DNA of 64,000 nucleotides from positions 81,790 to 145,789 of the forward strand of contig CANRAR010000004.1 of assembly GCA_947628675.1 (NCBI GenBank). The letters run 5' to 3'. Positions 18,646-28,835 of this stretch are shown here, piece by piece (positions within the stretch are counted from its first letter, which is position 1; each line of letters begins with the position of its first letter). The notes beneath the pieces were generated by a model. The model saw only the letters and a program-made list of their open reading frames with translations. It searched no databases and was not told the DNA's origin. The position numbers and the translations under genes are program-made. Source of the DNA: an uncultured Clostridia bacterium. Lineage in GTDB: Bacteria; Bacillota; Clostridia; Christensenellales; Borkfalkiaceae.

Positions 18646-19925
18646 TTGACTACGATCTTGCTTTGCCCGCCCATGTAGGGACGGAGGACTTCGGGGATCT
18701 CCACGCTGCCGTCGGCCAATAGGTGGTTCTCGAGGAACGCGATGAGCATACGCGGGGGCGCGACGACGGTGTTGTTGAGGGTGTGTGCATAGACGCTGCC
18801 CTTCTCCGTCTTGTAGCGGATGTTGAGGCGGCGCGCCTGTGCATCGGTGAGGTTGGAGCACGACCCCACTTCAAAATATTTCTTCTGGCGGGGAGACCAT
18901 GCCTCCACATCGCAACTGCGGTATTTGAGGTCGGCGAGATCCCCCGAGCAGCATTCGAGTTGGCGCACGGGAATGCCCATGGAGACGAAGAGTTCCACGG
19001 TGTAGTTCCACATCTTCTCGTACCAACTCTCGCTCTCCTCGGGCTTGCAGATGACGATCATCTCCTGCTTCTCGAACTGGTGGATGCGGTAGATGCCGCG
19101 CTCCTCGATGCCGTGCGCGCCCTTCTCCTTGCGGAAGCAGGGGGAATAACTCGTGAGGGTCAAAGGCAATTGCTTTTCGTCGAGGGTCTGCCCCATAAAG
19201 CGCCCGATCATGGAGTGCTCGGAGGTGCCGATGAGATACAGATCTTCGCCCTCGATCTTGTACATCATGCCGTCCATCTCCTCGAAGGACATGACGCCCG
19301 AGACGACATCCGAGCGGATCATGAAGGGCGGGATGCAGTAGGTGAAGCCCTTATTGATCATGAAATCGCGGGCGTAAGCGAGGACGGCGGAGTGCAGCCG
19401 CGCGACGTCGCCCGTCAAATAGTAGAAGCCCTGCCCGCTCGTGCGGCGGGCGCTGTCGATGTCGATGCCCGCAAGTTTTTCCAAAATATCGAGGTGGTAG
19501 GGAATTTCGAAGTCGGGCACCTTGGGCTCCAAAAAGCGCTTGCGCTCGACGTTCTCGCTGTCGTCTCTGCCTATGGGGCAATCTTTGGAGATGATGTTGG
19601 GAATGCGCATCATCACGGCTTTGAGTTTTTCCGAGACCTCGTTTGTCTCCGCCTCGATGGCCGCAAGGCGGTCGGCATTGGCGGTGACCTGCGCGCGGAC
19701 GGCGTTCGCCTCCTCGGTCTTCTTCTCCTTCATGAGCGCGCCGATCTGCTTGGAAAGGGTGTTGCGCGCGGCGCGAAGGGTATCCCCCTCCTGTTGCAGG
19801 GCGCGGCGGCGGCTGTCGAGCGCGAGCGCCTCGTCCACGAGGGGAAGTTTGTGATCCTGAAATTTTTTACGGATGTTTTCGCGCACGAGTTCTGGCTCGT
19901 TGCGAAGAAGTGCGATGTCGATCAT
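18642..19925 (-). CDS. serS: Seryl-tRNA synthetase
   Basis: Start MIDIALLRNEPELVRENIRKKF; FRKEKGAHGIEERGIYRIHQFEKQEMIVICKPEES; LNNTVVAPPRMLIAFLENH. Confidence 0.96.
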   Translation of the reverse strand: MIDIALLRNEPELVRENIRKKFQDHKLPLVDEALALDSRRRALQQEGDTLRAARNTLSKQIGALMKEKKTEEANAVRAQVTANADRLAAIEAETNEVSEKLKAVMMRIPNIISKDCPIGRDDSENVERKRFLEPKVPDFEIPYHLDILEKLAGIDIDSARRTSGQGFYYLTGDVARLHSAVLAYARDFMINKGFTYCIPPFMIRSDVVSGVMSFEEMDGMMYKIEGEDLYLIGTSEHSMIGRFMGQTLDEKQLPLTLTSYSPCFRKEKGAHGIEERGIYRIHQFEKQEMIVICKPEESESWYEKMWNYTVELFVSMGIPVRQLECCSGDLADLKYRSCDVEAWSPRQKKYFEVGSCSNLTDAQARRLNIRYKTEKGSVYAHTLNNTVVAPPRMLIAFLENHLLADGSVEIPEVLRPYMGGQSKIVVK

Positions 19926-20043
19926 TTCCCGTTTCTCCTTGTTGTCCCTCCAATTATACACTATTTTGCAAAGAAAGGCAACGCTTTCCCTCGACGTTTG
20001 GCGCGATGGCCGCAAAAAATTCTCGTTTCGGCAAAAGAACCTT

Positions 20044-20072
20044 TTGACAATTCGCGCACGGGCGTGTATAAT
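20044..20072 (+). promoter_or_regulatory. Sigma-A-type promoter for P-type ATPase
   Basis: TTGACA-N17-TATAAT. Confidence 0.75.
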
Positions 20073-20109
20073 GTATTTGTCGGCGCGCGTACGCGCGCGG
20101 AGGAGAGCA

Positions 20110-22764
20110 ATGTTGCAGAGAAAGCGCCGCACAGAGCAGCGCGAAGAAAAAGAGACGGGAGTTCCCGCGAGCCCCGCGCCCGCGGCAAACGAACCCGCAC
20201 CCGAGGCGGCGCCCGCAAAGAAGCGGCGCAGCTTTTCTTCGCGCGTTTTGGATAGCGGCGTCGTCAGCGAAAAGAAGAAGCGCCGCGCGCTCATGAAGAA
20301 ATTCCGCAAGGCGAAGGATATTCCCGCCGACGCGGAGGAACGCTTCAACCCCTCCCTCGACGAAGGGCTCTCTCCCGAACAGGTGGAGACCCGTCTCAAC
20401 CAATTCCTCTTCAACGACGTAAACAAGCGCTATTCCAAATCGTACTTTGCCATCTTTGCCGGCAACATCTGCACCTTCTTCAACCTGCTGTGCCTCCTCG
20501 TCGCCGTCGCGCTCATCTTTGCGCAGGCGAGTTTCTCGCAGTTCCTCTTTGCGGGCATCTTCGGCGTCAACCTCATCATCGGCATCGCGCAGGAAATTTT
20601 GGCGAAGAAACAGATCGATAAACTCTCCGTGCTCATCTCCGCGACGGCGAAGGTCGTGCGCGGCGGGGTAAAGACGGAGATCCCCATCCGCGAGATCGTC
20701 CTCGACGACGTCGTGCTCCTCGAAGCGGGGCAACAGGTGCCCGCCGACTGCAAACTCGCCGACGGCATTGTGGAAGTCAACGAATCCCTGCTCACGGGCG
20801 AGAGTGTGCCCGTCAAGAAGAACGAGGGGGACATCCTCTACGCGGGCTCCTTCATCTCGAGCGGTGCCTGCCGTTGCCGCGCAGATAAGGTTGGAAAATC
20901 GACCTATCTCAACTCGCTTACCTCCAAGGCAAAGAAGTACAAAAAGCCCAAGTCGGAGATCATGAACTCCATCCGCCTCTTCATCCGCGTCATCGGTGTG
21001 CTCATCGTCGTCATCGGCGCGCTGATGTTCTGGATCAACTGGGATAAGACGGGCAACGACATCAACCAATCCATTCAGCTCACGGGCGCCGTCATCATCG
21101 GCATGATCCCCTCGGGGCTGCTGCTCCTCACTTCGCTTGCGATGGCGATCGGCGTCACGCGGCTCGCCAAGAAGCACACCCTCGTGCAGGACCTCTACTC
21201 CCTCGAGATGCTCGCCCGCGTCAACGTCTTGTGCCTCGACAAGACGGGCACCATCACCGACGGGCGGATGACGGTCAACGACTGCATGATCCTCAACAAC
21301 TACACCGATTACTCGCTCGACGAGGTGATGTCGAGTATGCTCGCCGCCCTCGACGACAACAACCAGACGTCCATTGCGCTCAAAGAGCGGTTCGGGCAGG
21401 CGGCAAAGTTACAGCCGACGGCGACCGTGCCCTTCTCCTCCAAGCGAAAACTTTCGGCGGTTTCCTTCGGAGAGGTGGGCACCTTCTGCATGGGCGCGCC
21501 CGAATTTGTGCTCCGCCCCATGCCGCCCAAGATCGATAAGATCGTAAAGCAGTACGCACAGGCGGGGCTTCGGGTGCTCCTTCTCGCCTACTCGCCCAAT
21601 CAGATCATCGGCGACAGGCTCCCCTCGCTCTTCCGCCCCTCCGCCGTCATCACCCTCGCGGACAACATCCGCCCCGACGCCATGGATACCATCAAGTGGT
21701 TCAGGGAGAACGACGTCGCCGTCAAGATAATTTCGGGCGACAATCCCGTCACCGTGTCCGAGGTCGCGCGCAGGGTGGGCGTGGAAAACGCCGCCAACTT
21801 CATCTCCCTCGACGGGCTTACCGACCTCGAAGTGGAGAACGTTGCCACCAAATACACGGTATTCGGCAGGGTCACGCCCGAGCAGAAGGCCATTCTCGTG
21901 AAGGCCATCAAAAAGCAGGGAAGCACGGTCGCCATGACGGGCGACGGCGTAAACGATATTCTCGCCTTGAAGGAGGCCGACTGCGCCATCTCGGTCGCCT
22001 CGGGCAGTGAGGCGGCGCGGAACGTAAGCCACCTCGTCCTCATGGACAACAACTTCTTAAATCTCCCCTCCGTCGTGTACGAGGGGCGGCGCGTCATCAA
22101 CAACATCAAGTCGTCGGCGTCCCTCTATATCATGAAGACGCTGTTCATCACGCTCCTCGCCATCTTCTGCGTCTCCATCCGCTCGCAGTACTTCTTCAAG
22201 ACCAACAATATGCTCATCTTCGAGACGCTCGTGGCGGCGCTGCCCTCCTTCATCATCACGTTGCAGCCCAACAAGGAGCGCGTGAAGGGGAAGTTTATCC
22301 CATACGTGCTATCCCGAAGTATCCCGGGGGCGATCACCCTCATCCTATGCGTGATCACGGTGTTCCTCGGCGTTCGGTTTATGCCCGAATCGTACGGGCT
22401 GGGGCCGCTTACCACGCAGGAAGTGATAAACGGGAAGACGGAATCGCTCATCAATCCGCTCATGATGCTCGCGGTGACCTTCGGCGGACTCGTGATGCTC
22501 TTCCGCATCCTGCAACCCATGAACCTACTTCGCCTCGCAACGTATGCCTTCTCCCTCGGCGTCACCATTCTCATGCTCGCGGTGCCCGTACTCGGCAACC
22601 TCGTATACGATCATTGGGACACGGTGACCCTCAACTTCCAGCAGGTTTTATACATCCTCGTCATCGTCCTCGCGGCGTTCCCCGTCTCCAATGCGCTCGT
22701 GAAACTCGGTGACCTCATGAACCCCTTGGAACAGGACAAGGGAAAACCGACAGAGAAAAAATAA
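20110..22764 (+). CDS. HAD-IC family cation-translocating P-type ATPase
   Basis: ATG preceded by AGGAGAG; LLTGESVPVKK, CLDKTGTITDGRMTV, AMTGDGVNDILALKEADCAIS; IIGMIPSGLLLL in M4. Confidence 0.9.
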   Translation: MLQRKRRTEQREEKETGVPASPAPAANEPAPEAAPAKKRRSFSSRVLDSGVVSEKKKRRALMKKFRKAKDIPADAEERFNPSLDEGLSPEQVETRLNQFLFNDVNKRYSKSYFAIFAGNICTFFNLLCLLVAVALIFAQASFSQFLFAGIFGVNLIIGIAQEILAKKQIDKLSVLISATAKVVRGGVKTEIPIREIVLDDVVLLEAGQQVPADCKLADGIVEVNESLLTGESVPVKKNEGDILYAGSFISSGACRCRADKVGKSTYLNSLTSKAKKYKKPKSEIMNSIRLFIRVIGVLIVVIGALMFWINWDKTGNDINQSIQLTGAVIIGMIPSGLLLLTSLAMAIGVTRLAKKHTLVQDLYSLEMLARVNVLCLDKTGTITDGRMTVNDCMILNNYTDYSLDEVMSSMLAALDDNNQTSIALKERFGQAAKLQPTATVPFSSKRKLSAVSFGEVGTFCMGAPEFVLRPMPPKIDKIVKQYAQAGLRVLLLAYSPNQIIGDRLPSLFRPSAVITLADNIRPDAMDTIKWFRENDVAVKIISGDNPVTVSEVARRVGVENAANFISLDGLTDLEVENVATKYTVFGRVTPEQKAILVKAIKKQGSTVAMTGDGVNDILALKEADCAISVASGSEAARNVSHLVLMDNNFLNLPSVVYEGRRVINNIKSSASLYIMKTLFITLLAIFCVSIRSQYFFKTNNMLIFETLVAALPSFIITLQPNKERVKGKFIPYVLSRSIPGAITLILCVITVFLGVRFMPESYGLGPLTTQEVINGKTESLINPLMMLAVTFGGLVMLFRILQPMNLLRLATYAFSLGVTILMLAVPVLGNLVYDHWDTVTLNFQQVLYILVIVLAAFPVSNALVKLGDLMNPLEQDKGKPTEKK

Positions 22765-22765
22765 A

Positions 22766-22797
22766 TCGCAGCCCGCCGCCACGGCGGGCTTTTTGCT
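22766..22797 (+). terminator. Intrinsic terminator
   Basis: gcagcccgccgccacggcgggctttttgctg. Confidence 0.7.
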
Positions 22798-22922
22798 GCA
22801 CATTTGCGACGCCTTAAAGCGCCGCCCGCGCCCTTCTCCCCATAAAAATTGCATGGAAAAAACCGCCCCGCGGAAGATGCGGGACGGCCGTTTTGTTTGT
22901 CCTTTGGAAATTCTTCGGTGCT

Positions 22923-23246
22923 TTATACCATGCCGAGAATGTTGAAGCCCAAAATAGACAGAAGCGCCATGACCGAGAAGACCCAGAACAGGATGCGGAA
23001 CGTCTTGGACTTGCTCTTGGAGTGCGCATACGCGGCGAGGAACACGCTCACGAACAGCGCGAGATTGGCAATGAGGTTGAAGATACTGAGCAGCCACCCC
23101 GCCCCGCCGAGCGAGACGCCGCACGCTTCGATGATGCGCAGAATGAAGGTGATGAAGCTGACGCAACCGGAGATGATAATGCCCCAGAACGCCGTCGTCT
23201 TGATGATGCCGTAATTCGTCATCGGTTCATTGGAATTGTTTGCCAT
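22923..23246 (-). CDS. Small integral membrane protein, unknown function
   Basis: 107 aa with three hydrophobic segments. Confidence 0.6.
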   Translation of the reverse strand: MANNSNEPMTNYGIIKTTAFWGIIISGCVSFITFILRIIEACGVSLGGAGWLLSIFNLIANLALFVSVFLAAYAHSKSKSKTFRILFWVFSVMALLSILGFNILGMV

Positions 23247-23378
23247 AAGAATACCTCTCGTTTTTTTGTCGCCTCTATTCTACCACTTTGCCCGCCCATA
23301 TGCAAGGATACGAAGGCAAAATTTTACGGACAAACCGTCGAAATTTCCGAAAAATTTTTCCGCGACATTTTGCAAGGA

Positions 23379-23418
23379 AAAAATATTCCCCCGCGAACCA
23401 CCCGCGAGGGAATTTTTT
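23379..23418. terminator. Bidirectional hairpin terminator downstream of the methyltransferase gene
   Basis: aaaaaatattcccccgcgaaccacccgcgagggaatttttt. Confidence 0.65.
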
Positions 23419-23473
23419 GCAAACTTTTCGAAATTTTCCGTGACTTGCTTATGAATTTGCTTTTGCAAACGGG

Positions 23474-24676
23474 TTACGGTAGGAAGACGTCCTTGATCGC
23501 CATTGCCAACTTATACGCCAACAGCGGCGGAACGGCATTCCCCACCTGCGTAAATTGCCGTGCGTTGGAGCCCGTGAAGATATAACTGTCCGGGAAGGTC
23601 TGCAATCTTGCGCACTCGCGGACGGACAAGGTGCGGGGCGCGAAGGGGTGCAGGTGAGACCGTCCGCCGCCCTTCGTTCCGCCGGCGATCACTGTTTTGG
23701 ACGGCAGGCGGGGATCCAATCTATCTACCCGACCGAGTTTATCCCGTCCCCCGTACGGGAGTTTCATATATCGGCCGATGGATTCGGCGGTGTGCTCTCT
23801 CGTGATATGATTTTCCACATTGTCGGTCGGCCGCAGGAACACCGACCCGCACGGGGTGACGGTATCGGCGGGCTTGGGGAACACGATCTGTTTTCGGTTG
23901 CGCGTCCCTGCGACGATCCATCTCAAACGGTTTTGCGGTACGCCGTAATTTGCGGCATTCAGCACCTGCGGCGCCGTGATCGTATAGCCGTCCTCCGCCA
24001 AGGAATCGAGCGCCCGCTGAACCCGTCCGTCGGTATCGCATTCCAGAATGCCCGCCACATTTTCAATTAAAAACGCAACCGGGCGGAACCTTCTGATAAA
24101 CCATATGTAGTCGAAAATCAGGGTGCCCTTCTCTTCGTCGTCGAAGCCCTTGCGCTTGAAATTATCATCCTCTTTGCTGAATCGCTGGTTGGCGGCAATG
24201 CTGAAGGATTGGCAGGGCGGCCCGCCGTGAAAGACCCCGGGGAAGTTTTCCGTGACCCCGTTGGCCATGAGTATGGCTGCGAGTTCCTCCCGCTTGCTGA
24301 TGTCGCCCGAATACTGCGGAGGGCCGATCACGATTTGGTTCGGACGGTTGGCGCGCAGGGTGTTGCAGAACACTTCGTTAAACTCGATGGAAATGATGTT
24401 GTCAAATCCCGCATAATCAAATCCCACGTCGAATCCGCCCGCGCCCGAAAAGAAGCTCACGGCGGGGATCCCGTCGGAGCACTTTTCAATTGAGTCAAGC
24501 GTCTCGATCGGAGCCAAACACGCGGGGGGGAGTTCGCAGTACGCCTCATATCGGAGCGAATCATACGAGATCCCCTTCTTCTCCAAAAGGCGGGGCAGGT
24601 TTCCCTTTGTCTTCCCGGCTTCCCGCAAAAGGGCTCTCTGCTCGGAAAGCCCGATCTTGCCGTTCGGTTCAATCAT
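23474..24676 (-). CDS. DNA (cytosine-5-)-methyltransferase
   Basis: Start MIEPNGKIGL; motif I FFSGAGGFDVGF, motif IV GGPPCQSFS, ENVAGIL, LSVRECARLQTFPDSY, QFTQVGNAVPPLLA. Confidence 0.93.
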   Translation of the reverse strand: MIEPNGKIGLSEQRALLREAGKTKGNLPRLLEKKGISYDSLRYEAYCELPPACLAPIETLDSIEKCSDGIPAVSFFSGAGGFDVGFDYAGFDNIISIEFNEVFCNTLRANRPNQIVIGPPQYSGDISKREELAAILMANGVTENFPGVFHGGPPCQSFSIAANQRFSKEDDNFKRKGFDDEEKGTLIFDYIWFIRRFRPVAFLIENVAGILECDTDGRVQRALDSLAEDGYTITAPQVLNAANYGVPQNRLRWIVAGTRNRKQIVFPKPADTVTPCGSVFLRPTDNVENHITREHTAESIGRYMKLPYGGRDKLGRVDRLDPRLPSKTVIAGGTKGGGRSHLHPFAPRTLSVRECARLQTFPDSYIFTGSNARQFTQVGNAVPPLLAYKLAMAIKDVFLP

Positions 24677-25842
24677 CACACAATCTCCTCGGTCGCTTGC
24701 ATAAAAACGTCGTGCGCTTCTTCTCTCGAATGAAAATCCGCTCGTCCGTTTTCCTGCAACCACTTGCGGTAATACATATGCACCGCCCGATGGCACGAGG
24801 GGCACAGCCCCACGATGTCCGCCAACGATGTGCCGACGGACGAAATTTTAACGGTGGAGGATAGCGGCAACAGATGGTGGATATCCAACATATAATCCGT
24901 CCAAGGGTAGCGCTTGCTCATATCCGTACCGCAAGCGCAACATACGGGGCGGGGATTGAGCTGCCTGTAATATTTTCGCAACAGCCCGCTGCGCTCAACG
25001 CGAAAATGTTCCACCCGCTTTTTGTTGCCCTCGATAAATTCCATGTCCGCGGGGTCAAGCGTAAACACTTCAAATGCGGGCACGGCGATCTTGCCGCTTA
25101 TGGAAGTCATCTCCAAAAACTCTTCCGTGCGGTCGGCCTTTGCGGGTCTGTTTTCGGGCTTTAAGAAATTGTTGAGCATCTCGCGCTTTGCGTTCTCGTT
25201 GATCTCTTCCAAATACAAATAGCCGTTGTGCACTTTCAGCAGACTGAATTGGCTGATGAAAATGACCATCTCGCGGATTTGGCGGCGCTCGGTATCCGAA
25301 TAGTTGTATGCCACGGGAACGAGCGTTTTATAATGATCGATGTCTTCCAATCCCGTGCAATTGTTTCCGATGATGTAATAAAAAATATCATCCAACGAGA
25401 GTTTCGCTTCCACGCCCAATTCCCTTTTCGCGAGCAGGTATTTCAAAATCGCGCAGAACGGGTACACGCGCTGTTCGGCGGCGTTGTAATGATCAAAGGC
25501 GGGAAACGGGAAACGGAATTTTCCGATGTAGTGGAATAGATAATCGTCCACCGTCTTCATGTCGCCGTCGGGGTTTGCCAAATCACGGCATATGTCCGTG
25601 ACGACCAACCTGTTGCCCACAAACGTCGCCAAAAAGCAGCATTGAAATACCCTGGAATAGTTCCGCTTGATCGTATAGTGCTCCGGCAAAAAGGGCATCC
25701 CCGTCTCATTTACGAGCGTCTTTCGGAACAACTCCTCGCACTGGGAAATATCCGCATTGTCAAATTTGACGAGCGTCTTGGCAATATCCCGCAACACGTC
25801 GAATTGAAAATATAAAAGACGCCCCTGATCCCAACGCCACAT
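24676..25842 (-). CDS. HNH-family endonuclease, probable restriction endonuclease partner of the methyltransferase
   Basis: Start MWRWDQGRLLYFQF after GGAGG; C-terminal CCACGTDMSKRYPWTDYMLDIHHLLPLSSTV...LCPSCHRAVHMYY; overlaps the MTase start (ATGA). Confidence 0.8.
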   Translation of the reverse strand: MWRWDQGRLLYFQFDVLRDIAKTLVKFDNADISQCEELFRKTLVNETGMPFLPEHYTIKRNYSRVFQCCFLATFVGNRLVVTDICRDLANPDGDMKTVDDYLFHYIGKFRFPFPAFDHYNAAEQRVYPFCAILKYLLAKRELGVEAKLSLDDIFYYIIGNNCTGLEDIDHYKTLVPVAYNYSDTERRQIREMVIFISQFSLLKVHNGYLYLEEINENAKREMLNNFLKPENRPAKADRTEEFLEMTSISGKIAVPAFEVFTLDPADMEFIEGNKKRVEHFRVERSGLLRKYYRQLNPRPVCCACGTDMSKRYPWTDYMLDIHHLLPLSSTVKISSVGTSLADIVGLCPSCHRAVHMYYRKWLQENGRADFHSREEAHDVFMQATEEIV

Positions 25843-26061
25843 CAAAAATCCTCCTTTGTTCGTTCGCCCGAGAAAACCCGTTGTGTATTTTTGCCCACAG
25901 TGAAGCCGCTCTCTTTCCTCTTGCATTTTAGCACATTTTCGGCCGCAAATCAAGTGTTCATTTCATGCGGAAAATGTTTTTGCACGGCGGTGCGCCCGGC
26001 ATGGGAAAGGGCCTGACCCCCTGCGGGATCAAGCCCTTGATGACTTTGCGATGCGCTTTGA

Positions 26062-26121
26062 TTATTTGCGCGGGTTTTTGATGTTTGCCTGTGCGGCGGC
26101 GAGGCGGGCGATGTCCTCCCT
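26062..26121 (-). pseudogene. Duplicated 3' end of a ppdK-like gene (MREDIARLAAAQANIKNPRK)
   Basis: 16 codons plus stop identical at the protein level to the ppdK C-terminus, differing only at synonymous positions. Confidence 0.75.
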
Positions 26122-26186
26122 CATAAAACAAGCCAGACTTCGTTTTATGATTCGTTCGGTCGTTCCGCTCGGCGCTTGCCGCAAAT

Positions 26187-28835
26187 TTACTTTCTCGGGT
26201 TCTTGATGTTCGCCTGTGCGGCGGCGAGCCGAGCGATAGGAACTCTGAACGGCGAGCAGGAGACGTAGTTGAGCCCGATGTTGTGGCAGAACTCGATGGA
26301 CGAAGGGTCGCCGCCGTGTTCGCCGCAGATGCCGCAGTGGAGTTTCTTGTTGGCCTTCTTGCCCATCTTCACCGCCATCTCCATGAGTTTGCCGACGCCC
26401 GTCGTATCGAGGCGCGCGAACGGGTCGCTCTCGTAGATCTTGTTTGCGTAGTAGGCGGGAAGGAACTTGCCCGCGTCGTCGCGCGAGAACCCGAAGGTCA
26501 TCTGTGTGAGATCGTTGGTGCCGAAGCAGAAGAACTGCGCCTCTTTGCCGATCTCGTCGGCGGTGAGCGCCGCGCGCGGGATTTCGATCATGGTGCCCAC
26601 TTCGTACTTGATCTTCTTGTGCTTGGACTTGATGACCTCTTCCGCCGTCTTGACGACGATGTCCTTGACGAACTTCAATTCCTTGACTTCGCCGGTGAGC
26701 GGGATCATGATCTCGGGCACGACTTTCCAATCCTTGTGGCGCTTGGCAACGGCGATGGCCGCCTTCATGACGGCGCGCGTCTGCATGACGGCGATCTCGG
26801 GATAGGTGACGCAGAGACGGCAGCCTCTATGCCCCATCATGGGGTTGAACTCGTGCAGGTCGGCGATGATCTGCTTGATCTCGGCGACGGTCTTCTTCTG
26901 CGCCTTGGCGAGGGCTTCGATGTCCGCCTCCTCGGTGGGAACGAACTCATGGAGCGGGGGATCGAGGAAACGGATGGTGACGGGCTGGCCGCCGAGCGCC
27001 TCGAAGAGACCCTCGAAGTCCGCCTGCTGCATGGGCTCGATCTTAGCGAGCGCCTTCTCTCTCTCCTCCACGGTATCGGAGCAGATCATCTCGCGGAATG
27101 CGCCGATCCTCGCGGGGTCGAAGAACATATGCTCGGTACGGCAGAGGCCGATGCCTTGCGCGCCGAACGCCGCCGCCTGCTTGGCATCCTTGGGGGTATC
27201 CGCATTGGTGCGGACGCCGAGCGCCTTGTACTTGTCGGCGAGCGCCATAATTCTGCCGAAGTAGCCCGAGTTGGGATCGGCGGGAACGGTGGGAATGATG
27301 CAATCGTAGATGTTGCCGGTGGAGCCGTCGAGAGAGATGCCGTCGCCCTCGTGATAGGTCTTGCCCTTCAACGTGAAGCACTTGTTCTCCTCGTCCATCT
27401 TGATGTCACCGCAGCCGGAGACGCAGCAGGTGCCCATGCCGCGGGCAACGACGGCCGCGTGGGAGGTCTGCCCGCCGCGGACGGTGAGGATGCCCTGCGC
27501 GAACTTCATGCCCTCGATGTCCTCGGGGGAGGTTTCGAGACGCACGAGCACGACTTTCTTGCCCTGCTTGCCCTCCTTCACGGCGTCCTCCGCGGTGAAC
27601 ACGATGGTGCCAGCCGCGGCGCCGGGGGAAGCGGCGATGCCCTTGCCGACGACGTTGTTCTTATCGGCTTCCTTCAAAGCCTTGGGGTCGAACTGCGGGT
27701 GCAGGAGCATATCGAGGGACTTCGCGTCGATCTGCATGAGGGCTTCCTGTTCGGAGATCATGCCCTCGTCGATGAGGTCGCACGCGATCTTGATGGCGGC
27801 AGCCGCCGTGCGCTTGCCGTTACGCGTCTGGAGCATATAGAGTTTCTCGTTCTCGACGGTGAACTCCATATCCTGCATATCGCGGTAGTGGTTTTCGAGG
27901 ATCTTGCAGACATCCTGGAACTGCTCGTAGACCTTGGGGAACACTTTCGCCATCTGCGCGATGGGCATGGGGGTGCGGACGCCCGCAACGACGTCCTCGC
28001 CCTGTGCGTTGGTGAGGAACTCGCCCATGAGCCCCTTCTCGCCCGTGGCGGGGTTGCGGGTGAACGCAACGCCGGTGCCGCAGTTATCACCCATGTTGCC
28101 GAACGCCATCATCTGCACGTTGACCGCCGTGCCCCAACTGTAAGGGATGTCGTGGTCCATGCGGTACACGTTGGCGCGGGGGTTGTCCCACGAACGGAAC
28201 ACGGCCTTGATGGCCTCGAAGAGTTGTTCCTTGGGATCGCTCGGGAAGTCTTTCCCGAGTTGCTTTTTGTATTCCGCTTTGAACTGGTTGGCGAGCGTCT
28301 TCAAATCGTTTGCGTCGAGTTCGACGTCCTGCTTCACGCCCTTCGCTTCCTTCATCGCGTCGATGAGCTTTTCAAAGTACTTCTTGCCCACTTCCATGAC
28401 GACGTCCGAGAACATCTGGATGAAGCGGCGGTAGCAGTCCCACGCCCAGCGGGGATTGCCCGATTTCTTGGAGATGACCTCCACGACTTCCTCGTTGAGC
28501 CCGAGGTTGAGGATGGTATCCATCATGCCGGGCATGGAAGCGCGGGCGCCCGAACGCACCGAGACGAGCAGGGGATTTTCCTTATCGCCGAACTTCTTGC
28601 CGGTGATCTTCTCCATCTTGTCGATGTATTCCATGATCTCGGCTTGGATCTCGGGGTTGATCTGCCGGCCGTCCTCATAATACTGTGTGCACGCCTCCGT
28701 GGAGATCGTGAAGCCCTGCGGGACGGGCAGGCCGATGTTCGTCATCTCCGCAAGGTTCGCGCCCTTGCCGCCGAGAAGCTCTCTCATGTTCGCGTTGCCT
28801 TCGGTGAAAAGGTAGCAATACTTCTTTGCCATCAA
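26187..28835 (-). CDS. ppdK: Pyruvate, phosphate dikinase
   Basis: 882 aa; LLGGKGANLAEMTNIGLPVPQGFTI, GGQTSHAAVVARGMGTCCVSGC, GIGLCRTEHMFF, FCFGTNDLTQMTFGFSRDDAG. Confidence 0.97.
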   Translation of the reverse strand: MMAKKYCYLFTEGNANMRELLGGKGANLAEMTNIGLPVPQGFTISTEACTQYYEDGRQINPEIQAEIMEYIDKMEKITGKKFGDKENPLLVSVRSGARASMPGMMDTILNLGLNEEVVEVISKKSGNPRWAWDCYRRFIQMFSDVVMEVGKKYFEKLIDAMKEAKGVKQDVELDANDLKTLANQFKAEYKKQLGKDFPSDPKEQLFEAIKAVFRSWDNPRANVYRMDHDIPYSWGTAVNVQMMAFGNMGDNCGTGVAFTRNPATGEKGLMGEFLTNAQGEDVVAGVRTPMPIAQMAKVFPKVYEQFQDVCKILENHYRDMQDMEFTVENEKLYMLQTRNGKRTAAAAIKIACDLIDEGMISEQEALMQIDAKSLDMLLHPQFDPKALKEADKNNVVGKGIAASPGAAAGTIVFTAEDAVKEGKQGKKVVLVRLETSPEDIEGMKFAQGILTVRGGQTSHAAVVARGMGTCCVSGCGDIKMDEENKCFTLKGKTYHEGDGISLDGSTGNIYDCIIPTVPADPNSGYFGRIMALADKYKALGVRTNADTPKDAKQAAAFGAQGIGLCRTEHMFFDPARIGAFREMICSDTVEEREKALAKIEPMQQADFEGLFEALGGQPVTIRFLDPPLHEFVPTEEADIEALAKAQKKTVAEIKQIIADLHEFNPMMGHRGCRLCVTYPEIAVMQTRAVMKAAIAVAKRHKDWKVVPEIMIPLTGEVKELKFVKDIVVKTAEEVIKSKHKKIKYEVGTMIEIPRAALTADEIGKEAQFFCFGTNDLTQMTFGFSRDDAGKFLPAYYANKIYESDPFARLDTTGVGKLMEMAVKMGKKANKKLHCGICGEHGGDPSSIEFCHNIGLNYVSCSPFRVPIARLAAAQANIKNPRK

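Noticed and set aside
18723-20255. 510-aa plus-strand ORF
   Set aside because: Antisense to serS and running into the P-type ATPase start.
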